Origin: an uncultured Mitsuokella sp.
GTDB taxonomy: Bacteria > Bacillota > Negativicutes > Selenomonadales > Selenomonadaceae
Direction of reading: 5' to 3'
Assembly: GCA_945877355.1 (NCBI GenBank)
Contig: CAMCRT010000019.1
Span: 1 to 34,591 of the forward strand
Length of the DNA stretch: 34,591 nt
In this document: in pieces, positions 13,984 to 20,363 of the stretch
Layout: each line of letters opens with the position of its first letter
How positions within the stretch are numbered: the stretch's first letter is position 1
The notes under the pieces: generated by a model
The model's input: only the letters and a program-made list of their open reading frames with translations
The model's database searches: none
Told to the model about the DNA's origin: nothing
Position numbers and translations under genes: made by a program

Positions 13984-15413
13984 TCATTTCCCTCCCAAAG
14001 GGCGCGGATTGCCGCGCGAAGCGCATGCCCATAGAGCGATTCGTCCATCAGCGGCGAGCGCTCTATTTTTTTGCGCAGCTCCAGCTGCAGCGCGTTGAGC
14101 GCCCCGAGATCTGTGGCAAGGCGCTGCACCGCCACCACGTACTCTGCGGGCGATGAGGCAATCCACTCGGCGCAGTCCGCTGCCGCGAGGATTGACGTGC
14201 CAAAGCGCTCGCTCCTGCGCTTCCCCGCGAGCGTCACCACCGGCACCCCCATGTAGAGGGCGATAGCCGTCATGGCGCCGCCCGGGTAGGGCGTCGCGTC
14301 CAGCAGGATATCGATATCCTGATACTGGGAAAGATAGGAGACCTCCCCCGGACGGATTGCGACCCGATCCATGGGAAGCCCCGCCACCTCCGCCTTTTTC
14401 TGGAGGGCCTCCACCCGACCCGGCTCCCGCGTCACATCGTGGAGAGTGAGCGTCGCCTCCGGCAGGCCCTCGAGCACCGCACGGTAGAGCGCTAGGGACG
14501 CCTCCCCCAGCTTCAGAAAATTATGAAAGGCCCCGAGGCGCAATGGCCCCGGCCGGCGGGGAGCGCGACTGATCCGCCGCATGTCCTCCCGAGGCGAAAA
14601 GCAGAGCATGGAGGAAAGCCGAAGCGGCGGCTCCGCCAGGAACGTTTCCGTCCCCGGCGGGTCCATCATCTCGTCCGACAGGAGCCCGTCGAGGAAGGAC
14701 AGCCCCGTGGTGTCGAAGTAGCCGATGCCTGAAAGCAGCACGGGCGCCGGCCGCGCCGCGAGGACCGGCAGCGTCACGCCCCCCGCCGAGTGGCCGCCGA
14801 GGTCAAAGAGGATGCCGATGGCGTCGGCGCGGATACGGTCCGCCACCTCCTCCGGCGCGAGGCCCCCCACCGACCGATAGGTGTGGGGCACCTGCGACAG
14901 GCCAGGCTCCACCGCCTCCCCGTCCCCCATGTCATAGAGATAGACCGGGGAATCCGCGAAAGCTCGGATAAGGGGCAGAGAGAAAAGCGACACCGACGAC
15001 GGGGAAAAATCCGGTGCGAGAAAGCCGATGCGAAGCGCCTCTCCCCGGCTTGAGGCGGTAGGCACCTCCCCCAGGAGCCTGCCGTATGCCAAATGCTGGC
15101 GCAGCATTTCCTCTGGACCAATCCCTGACAGGTAATGAAGCGCAAAGAGATAGTTTGAAAAGTGGCGCAGCTGGGACGCCCGGTAGCGATCCGCCTGCAT
15201 CGCGCGGAAATACGCCTGGGCGACCCCCTCGGCATCGAGGACCCCAGCAAAGGCCGCCGCATAGAGCTCATGGAGCCGCCATCCCTCCGGGCCCTCCAGA
15301 AAGCCCGGATGCTCCGCACGGAACACCGCGAGCGCCGAAAGCAGCGCCTCCCCGTCAGACCGACGGGCCTTTTTCCAGAGAGCCTCGATGCCCTGCCTTT
15401 CCTCCCCCGTCAT
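13980..15413 (-). CDS. GT41 (SPINDLY/O-GlcNAc transferase-like) glycosyltransferase
   Basis: A 477-residue protein with a short helical, TPR-like N-terminus (about 1-120) and a GT41 catalytic region. Visible signatures are GFLAPDFSPSSVS (130-142), FDLGGHSAGG (203-212), LGAFHNFLKL (293-302) and ILLDATPYPGGAMTAIALYMGVPVVTLAGKR, split across 369-399, followed by RFGTSIL. These match the UDP-sugar-binding loops of O-GlcNAc transferase and HMW1C-like enzymes. The His found after DFG in OGT is missing here. Substrates are probably proteins modified on Ser/Thr or Asn; this is family knowledge. ATG 15413 has GGAGG 7 bases upstream and overlaps the phosphoesterase stop. Confidence 0.82.
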   Translation of the reverse strand: MTGEERQGIEALWKKARRSDGEALLSALAVFRAEHPGFLEGPEGWRLHELYAAAFAGVLDAEGVAQAYFRAMQADRYRASQLRHFSNYLFALHYLSGIGPEEMLRQHLAYGRLLGEVPTASSRGEALRIGFLAPDFSPSSVSLFSLPLIRAFADSPVYLYDMGDGEAVEPGLSQVPHTYRSVGGLAPEEVADRIRADAIGILFDLGGHSAGGVTLPVLAARPAPVLLSGIGYFDTTGLSFLDGLLSDEMMDPPGTETFLAEPPLRLSSMLCFSPREDMRRISRAPRRPGPLRLGAFHNFLKLGEASLALYRAVLEGLPEATLTLHDVTREPGRVEALQKKAEVAGLPMDRVAIRPGEVSYLSQYQDIDILLDATPYPGGAMTAIALYMGVPVVTLAGKRRSERFGTSILAAADCAEWIASSPAEYVVAVQRLATDLGALNALQLELRKKIERSPLMDESLYGHALRAAIRALWEGNE

Positions 15414-16573
15414 GCTTTTTCCTCCGTGCCAGGCTGCAGATGAAAATAGGCGATCTCCGGCGGGCACCCCAGGCGAAAGGGGAACCAGCTGCCATTTCCC
15501 ACATGGACATAGCCCGTGCTATCCCCGACATGGACAAAGCCCCGGGTATACTTGAACACCGGGAAAAGGGGCAGGCCGAAAAAGCCGAACTGGCTGCCAT
15601 GGGTGTGGCCCGTGAGGGTGAGATCCGCCCCGAGCTCCACCCCGTCGTCGATGAACTCCGGGTGATGGGCCAAGAGCACCGTCGGCGCCTCTGGCGGTAT
15701 TCCCGCCATCGTCTCCTGGGCGTACGCCCTCTTGAGCGCCTCGAAGTTCTTCCGATCCATCGGGTAATCCGTCCCCGCGATATGGAGCCCATTTTCCAGC
15801 CGCTCCGAGGAATTTCGCAGGAAGTGGACGGGCGTCCTCTGGAGATAGGAAATCGTCCGATTCACTCCCCGAAAATATTCATGGTTCCCCAGGATAAAAT
15901 AGATCCCCAGAGGGAAGTCTGCCGCGTGCTCCCCCAGGATGCGGGCCGCCTCCTCATTTTGCGAAGCATCGTCAAAGAGATCCCCCGTGATGGCGAGCAG
16001 CTCCGGCCGGCGGGCGGCCACCTGCTCCAGCAGCGCCGCAAGATCTGCCGTGTCAAAGTACGCCCCCAGATGGATATCGCTGAGCTGGGCGATCGTCAGC
16101 TCCGCCCCAGGCGCCAGCCCCTTCATGGGGATATCGTAGAAATGCTCCACCGTGCCATGCCGTCCCGCCGTCACCCCGTAGAGAGAGGCACCAGCACCGA
16201 TCGCGGGAAAGAGCGCCGCCCGCGCCAGCACCCGCCGCCGCGACCCGTCATAGGGCGCCCGCAGCATCCGCCGCCAAGCCCCCCGCAGCCCCGCCGCCAA
16301 GAGGAGCAGCAGAGCCGCGAGAAGCTGCGCCATAAAGAGAAATACCACGACGCCACCGAGCCCCGCCACGCCGATATGAAGGGGCGAGTCAAGAGCCAGG
16401 AAGGCCGCAGCCAGCACAAGGTCGAGGGCGAGGACACCCCGACGCAGACGGGAAAGCGCCCGTCCCTCACACGCATACCGCAGCGCAAAGAGAAACGCCA
16501 GCATCATAAAGGCCAGCACAACACAGATAATGAGGAAAAACATAGACACCCCAGCCGCCACGAGGCGCGGCAT
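15410..16573 (-). CDS. Membrane-anchored metallophosphoesterase (YkuE/LpxG-type)
   Basis: A 387-residue protein with about four N-terminal transmembrane segments (residues 5-135) and a calcineurin-like phosphoesterase domain. Metal ligands are visible in order: SDIHLG (165-170), ITGDLFDD (195-202), LGNHEY (228-233), LAHHPEF and TLTGHTHGSQFG. YkuE-type enzymes act on lipid or wall-linked phosphodiesters; in bacteria with an outer membrane some remove phosphate from lipid A intermediates (LpxG/LpxI-like), but the substrate is not readable. It is the first gene of the operon with the glycosyltransferase and methyltransferase-like genes. ATG 16573 has only a poor ribosome binding site (GGAAAGG directly before it); ATG 16543 after GGGG is an alternative. 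Confidence 0.85.
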   Translation of the reverse strand: MPRLVAAGVSMFFLIICVVLAFMMLAFLFALRYACEGRALSRLRRGVLALDLVLAAAFLALDSPLHIGVAGLGGVVVFLFMAQLLAALLLLLAAGLRGAWRRMLRAPYDGSRRRVLARAALFPAIGAGASLYGVTAGRHGTVEHFYDIPMKGLAPGAELTIAQLSDIHLGAYFDTADLAALLEQVAARRPELLAITGDLFDDASQNEEAARILGEHAADFPLGIYFILGNHEYFRGVNRTISYLQRTPVHFLRNSSERLENGLHIAGTDYPMDRKNFEALKRAYAQETMAGIPPEAPTVLLAHHPEFIDDGVELGADLTLTGHTHGSQFGFFGLPLFPVFKYTRGFVHVGDSTGYVHVGNGSWFPFRLGCPPEIAYFHLQPGTEEKA

Positions 16574-16581
16574 ACCTTTCC

Positions 16582-16615
16582 AAAAAAATAAAGCCGCAGA
16601 AGAGTATTCTGCAGC
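16582..16615 (-). terminator. Terminator or attenuator between the small HTH-like gene and the phosphoesterase
   Basis: GCTGCAGAA and TTCTGCGGC form a 9-bp stem with one mismatch and a 5-base loop; on the minus strand TTTATTTTTTT follows. The U tract ends about 9 bases before the phosphoesterase start, so the downstream operon must rely on read-through or an unseen promoter. Confidence 0.75.
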
Positions 16616-16640
16616 TATCCATAGCGAGGGTCAAAGGCCG

Positions 16641-16880
16641 CTAGGCCAATCCGCGAAGGTGTGCATTTTCCGCTTGTCGCTCCCGATAATACCAACGGGT
16701 AGATGTGCCAATGGCCAGGCGTACCGCATCGAGCTTGCCCTGCTTTGCCAGGCGCTTCAGCGATGCCACATCGAAGCCATTGACAGAGAGGTAGCTTGCC
16801 GAGAGGAAGCCCACCTGCTTGAGTTGCTTGCGATACCACGTACTGTCACGACGGTCCATCTGAATGCTCTTGATTGCCAT
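16641..16880 (-). CDS. Small HTH/excisionase-like protein of unknown role
   Basis: A 79-residue basic protein. ATG 16880 follows GGAGGGG by 6 bases. The middle part (GFLSASYLSVNGFDVASLKR followed by LAKQGKLDAVRL) and the aromatic end (STRWYYRERQAEN) recall MerR/excisionase-like small DNA-binding proteins, in which a short helix-turn-helix is followed by a beta wing carrying W-Y, but I cannot name a family. It has an excellent own promoter and a terminator, so it is expressed as a single-gene unit. A regulator of the downstream phosphoesterase operon through read-through is possible but speculative. Confidence 0.6.
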   Translation of the reverse strand: MAIKSIQMDRRDSTWYRKQLKQVGFLSASYLSVNGFDVASLKRLAKQGKLDAVRLAIGTSTRWYYRERQAENAHLRGLA

Positions 16881-16951
16881 CTCAATCCCCTCCATGAACG
16901 TGCACTTCGGTCGATCTTTCTAGCTTACATGTCACCCTTCACTATTGTCTA

Positions 16952-16980
16952 ATTATAGCAGAAATTGTAACGATAATCAA
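16952..16980 (-). promoter_or_regulatory. Promoter of the small HTH-like gene
   Basis: On the minus strand TTGATT (16975-16980), 17 bases, TATAAT (16952-16957), the latter preceded by TGC. This is a strong near-consensus promoter with a leader of about 65 bases. Confidence 0.65.
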
Positions 16981-17080
16981 GCCTTAGCCGCAAGTAAAAT
17001 GGACAAACGTCCATCCAAGCAACCTGGATTCCAGATAAAACAATCCCCCCTACTCTCCTGTCCATCGATATAGTCTTGGA

Positions 17081-17112
17081 AACAAATAGACGTACATGTA
17101 CGTCTATTTGTT
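17081..17112. promoter_or_regulatory. Perfect 32-bp palindrome (operator) abutting the ATPase promoter
   Basis: The half AACAAATAGACGTACA (17081-17096) is followed directly by its exact reverse complement (17097-17112). A third half site, AACAAACAGACGTACA with one change, lies at 17143-17158 between the transcription start and the ribosome binding site. The last bases of the palindrome overlap the -35 box. This is the layout of a repressor operator. Confidence 0.7.
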
Positions 17113-17139
17113 GCTGAAAATAAGAAAAACTGCTAAAAT
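17111..17139 (+). promoter_or_regulatory. Promoter of the AAA_14/DUF4143 ATPase gene
   Basis: TTGCTG (17111-17116), 17 bases, then TAAAAT (17134-17139) with an extended TGC before it. It lies between the palindrome and the extra half site, about 45 bases before the start codon. Confidence 0.6.
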
Positions 17140-17184
17140 AGAAACAAACAGACGTACATTCTTCCACTTCCGCGAGGTAAAACG

Positions 17185-18441
17185 ATGGAAATTCAACGCG
17201 AAAACTATCTGCAAAAACTCATCGATCGCATGGACAACGGTCTTATCAAAGTCATCACAGGCGTTCGCAGGTGCGGAAAATCGTATCTTCTCTTCCAGCT
17301 CTTTCGCAAATACCTGCTGCAAAACGGCGTTGATGAGACATGCATCATCACCATTGCCTTTGATCGGTGGGACAGCCGTGCCTTTCGCAAGCCAGATACG
17401 CTACTACGACACCTGCGTGAGCTGATTGAGCCCGGCCAGCATTACTATCTTCTCATGGATGAGGTTCAAATGCTGGAGCATTTCGAAGAGGTGCTGAATG
17501 AGCTTCTTCACGATGAAAATCTGGATATCTATGTGACGGGGAGCAATTCCCGCTTCCTGTCAAAGGATGTCATCACCGAATTCCGCGGACGCGGCGACGA
17601 AATCCATATCTTCCCGCTCTCGTTTTCCGAGTTCATGGGCGTATATACGGGCGATATCTATCACGGCTGGGCAGAATACATGATGTACGGCGGGCTTCCG
17701 CTGGCCACATTGATGAAAACGGACGAGCTCAAGACAAAGTACCTTCTGCGTCTCTCCACGGAGACCTATTTGAAGGACATCATCGAGCGCAACCGAATCG
17801 AGCGGCAGCAGGAGCTCGAGGATCTTCTCAGCGTCCTGGCTTCCTCCGTCGGAGCACTGACAAATCCATCAAAGATTCTTGCAACCTTTCAGAGCGTCCT
17901 GCATTCAAAGCTCAGCTTGTCAGCTATACGCGACTATATCGGCTACTTCGAGGATGCCTTTTTGATTCACCCGGCAAAACGCTACGATGTGAAAGGGCGC
18001 AAATATATTGGCACACCACTCAAATATTATTTCGAAGATGTCGGCATACGCAATGCCCAGCTCGGATTCCGACAGACAGAAGAAACACATCTGATGGAGA
18101 ATATCCTATACAACGAGCTTCGCTTGCGCGGATTCAACGTAGATGTTGGAATGGTCAACAAGAGACGCCTCGACCCTGCCACGGGACGCCGCCTCTCCTC
18201 ACAGCTTGAAATTGACTTCGTTGCCCATTTGGGAAGTCGCAGGTACTATATCCAATCAGCCCTCACCTTGCCTGACGAGGCAAAGCGCCAGCAGGAAAAG
18301 GCCTCTCTCCTGGCGTTGAGTGATTCTTTCAAGAAAATCATCATCGTAAAGGATATCATAAAGCCCCAGTACGACGAGGATGGCATCCTGTTCGTCAACC
18401 TGTTTGACTTTCTTCTGCATCCGGAAAGCATAGAAATTTGA
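17185..18441 (+). CDS. AAA_14/DUF4143 ATPase
   Basis: A 418-residue protein of the AAA_14 plus DUF4143 type. The N-terminus has Walker A GVRRCGKSY (26-34) and Walker B LLMDEVQ (88-94); STGSNSRFL-like sensor residues appear as VTGSNSRFLSKD, and FRGRGDEIHIFPLSFSEF is the family hallmark. The C-terminal DUF4143 region has YFEDVGIRNAQLG and a PD-(D/E)XK-like SQLEIDFVAHLG. Function is not established; members are abundant in accessory DNA of anaerobes. GAGG lies about 10 bases before ATG 17185. It has a palindromic operator at its promoter, is monocistronic and converges on the glycerol kinase-like gene. Confidence 0.85.
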   Translation: MEIQRENYLQKLIDRMDNGLIKVITGVRRCGKSYLLFQLFRKYLLQNGVDETCIITIAFDRWDSRAFRKPDTLLRHLRELIEPGQHYYLLMDEVQMLEHFEEVLNELLHDENLDIYVTGSNSRFLSKDVITEFRGRGDEIHIFPLSFSEFMGVYTGDIYHGWAEYMMYGGLPLATLMKTDELKTKYLLRLSTETYLKDIIERNRIERQQELEDLLSVLASSVGALTNPSKILATFQSVLHSKLSLSAIRDYIGYFEDAFLIHPAKRYDVKGRKYIGTPLKYYFEDVGIRNAQLGFRQTEETHLMENILYNELRLRGFNVDVGMVNKRRLDPATGRRLSSQLEIDFVAHLGSRRYYIQSALTLPDEAKRQQEKASLLALSDSFKKIIIVKDIIKPQYDEDGILFVNLFDFLLHPESIEI

Positions 18442-18536
18442 TTGTTTCGTTGATGTCAGCTATTGTCTGCTGACAAACCAGGGAATTACGACAAAACAGT
18501 TTTCAAATCGATAATAACAGATAACTCCTTTCATTG

Positions 18537-18594
18537 AAGTATGGGGTGTTTTACAAGGGACATAATTTATCCCTCGTGAAACAGCCCCATACTT
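18537..18594. terminator. Long hairpin between convergent genes
   Basis: AAGTATGGGG...TGTTT...AAGGGA pairs with TCCCT...GAAACA...CCCCATACTT across a 9-base AT-rich loop, about 22 paired bases with small bulges. It separates the rightward ATPase gene from the leftward kinase gene. There is no U tract on either side, so termination is likely but not certain; it may be a repeat remnant. Confidence 0.4.
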
Positions 18595-18651
18595 CTCTAT
18601 CAGGAATTCCTCGACAACAATCACTCGTCCTGTTCTCGGAAAGCGTCCACC

Positions 18652-20145
18652 TCAGCAACCGGACCAGCCCAGGACTTGCATCATGGCGGACTGCCAGCCG
18701 TCGTAGCGGGACTCCCGCTCAGCCTCTCCGATCTGGGGCGTGAAAAGGTGGGTCTCCTGGGGGAGGGACTGGAGCTCCTCGAGGCTCTTCCAGAAGCCGG
18801 TGGCGAGGCCGGCCAGGAAAGCGGCGCCTCTTGCCGTGAGCTCCTTTGTCTCCTGCCGCTCCACGGAGATCCCGAGGATATCGGCCTGGAGCTGCATGAG
18901 GAGGTCCGACCTTGCCCCGCCCCCGTCTGCGTGGAGCTCCGTCAGGGGCACGGGGATATCTGCGCCGACGGCCTCGGCGATGTCGCGGATGCGGTAGGCC
19001 ATGGAGGCGAGGGCCGCCCTTGCGATGTCGGCCCGGGTCGTGGTCTCCGAGAGGCCTACGATCATGCCCCGGGCATTTGCCTCCCAGTAGGGGGCGCTGA
19101 CGCCCCGGAAGGCGGGGACGAAGTAGACGCCGCTATCGGCGACGCTCGCGGCCAGGGCATTTGCCTCCTCCGGGGAGGCGATGAGCCCGAGGCCGTCCCG
19201 CAGCCAGTCCAGGGCAAAGCCCGCCACCATGACGCTCCCCTCCAAGGCATAGGTGGTGGTGTTGCCAAAGGTCCAGGCGATCGTGGTGTTGAGCCCGTTC
19301 TGGGAGGGCAGCAGCCTGTCGCCGGTATTGAGCAGGAAGAAGGAGCCCTTTCCATAGGTGTTCTTCGCCGTGCCGGCCGCGAAGCAGCGCTGGCCGAAGA
19401 GATCCGCCTGCTGGTTGCCGGCGAGGGCCGTGATGGGGATCTCGGCCCCAAGGACGTCCTTCGCCGTGGTGCCGTAGAAGGCGCTGGTGGGATAGACGAC
19501 GGGCATGAGGCTGTCGGGAATGCCCGCATGAGCGAGGAGCGTGCTGTCCCAACGCAGCTCCTTCAGGTGGAAAAGCATGGTGCGGGAGGCGTTGGAGCAG
19601 TCCGTGGCGTGGATCTTGCCGCCGGAAAGCTTGTAGAGGAGCCAGGCGTCCACGGTGCCAAAGAGGAGGTCGCCGGCCTCCGCCTTTTCCCGGGCGCCTG
19701 GCACGTGCTTCAGCAGCCAGATGATTTTCGAAATGGAGAAGTAAGGAGTGAAGACCATGGAGGTCTTCTGCCGGAACTCCTCGGCGATGCCCTCCGACTC
19801 CTTGAGTGCCCGGAGCTCCGGGAGGGACTGCTGGGATTGCCAGCAGATGGCGGGAGCGATGGGCTTGCCCGTCTCACGGTCCCATAGCACAGTGGTCTCC
19901 CGCTGGTTCGTGATGCCGATGGCCTCGATGTCCGCCGCGTCGATACCGCTGCGCCGCAGGGCCTCCGCCGCCACGAGCCGCTGGATATCGTAGATTTCCT
20001 CCGCGTCCTGCTCGAACCAGCCAGGCTGGCGGTGCAGCACGGTCAGCGGCCGCTCCGCATACCCCGCCATGCGCCCCGTCCGGTCAAAGAGGACGGCCCT
20101 GTTCTTCACCGTACCAGAGTCCAGAGCCAAAATGTACTTCTTCAC
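18652..20145 (-). CDS. glpK: Glycerol kinase-like FGGY kinase with Asn at the catalytic Asp position
   Basis: A 497-residue FGGY kinase aligning along its whole length with glycerol kinase. Glycerol-binding residues are kept: NQRET (R82, E83), CWQ (W102) and TPYFS (Y135). Two active-site motifs are changed. The phosphate loop is LDSGTVKNRAVLFD instead of DQGTTSSRA, and the catalytic-base motif is LAGNQQADLFGQ (N244) where E. coli has AGDQQAALFGQ. ADP-site motifs such as HADGGGARSDLLMQ remain. It may be a very slow kinase, act on another polyol, or be non-catalytic. GTG 20145 follows GGGAGG by 6 bases. No glpF or glpD is adjacent. The symbol reflects homology, not proven function. Confidence 0.78.
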   Translation of the reverse strand: MKKYILALDSGTVKNRAVLFDRTGRMAGYAERPLTVLHRQPGWFEQDAEEIYDIQRLVAAEALRRSGIDAADIEAIGITNQRETTVLWDRETGKPIAPAICWQSQQSLPELRALKESEGIAEEFRQKTSMVFTPYFSISKIIWLLKHVPGAREKAEAGDLLFGTVDAWLLYKLSGGKIHATDCSNASRTMLFHLKELRWDSTLLAHAGIPDSLMPVVYPTSAFYGTTAKDVLGAEIPITALAGNQQADLFGQRCFAAGTAKNTYGKGSFFLLNTGDRLLPSQNGLNTTIAWTFGNTTTYALEGSVMVAGFALDWLRDGLGLIASPEEANALAASVADSGVYFVPAFRGVSAPYWEANARGMIVGLSETTTRADIARAALASMAYRIRDIAEAVGADIPVPLTELHADGGGARSDLLMQLQADILGISVERQETKELTARGAAFLAGLATGFWKSLEELQSLPQETHLFTPQIGEAERESRYDGWQSAMMQVLGWSGC

Positions 20146-20182
20146 AGACTTCCTCCCTCCCCATTCTCCGAAGATGCGTACG

Positions 20183-20353
20183 TTCCGTGTACCCTGCACT
20201 CACCCCGTCTCCGCAAGCGACCGTGCGCTTATCTGCCTAAATACCGGCCTCCATTCAAAACGCGCTTCGCTTGAACGGTGAATTCCGGCCGGGAGCAGAA
20301 CGCGCACTTTCCTCGCTTGCTCCGCTTAAAGGGTTCGCGCAGGGTACACGAAC
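20183..20353. repeat. Dispersed intergenic element, short copy
   Basis: About 170 bases bounded by the inverted repeat CGTGTACCCTGC (20186-20197) and GCAGGGTACACG (20339-20350). It is nearly identical to 23273-23546, except that about 110 bases between two CCGCT direct repeats are missing. An inner hairpin pairs CCGGCCTCCATTC with GAATTCCGGCCGG. It fills the gap between topB and glpK. Confidence 0.75.
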
Positions 20354-20363
20354 TTACTGTCGT

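Noticed and set aside
16949-17167. A Cys/Phe-rich small minus-strand protein over the palindrome
   Set aside because: It reads through the palindrome and two promoters, has no ribosome binding site and no family resemblance.
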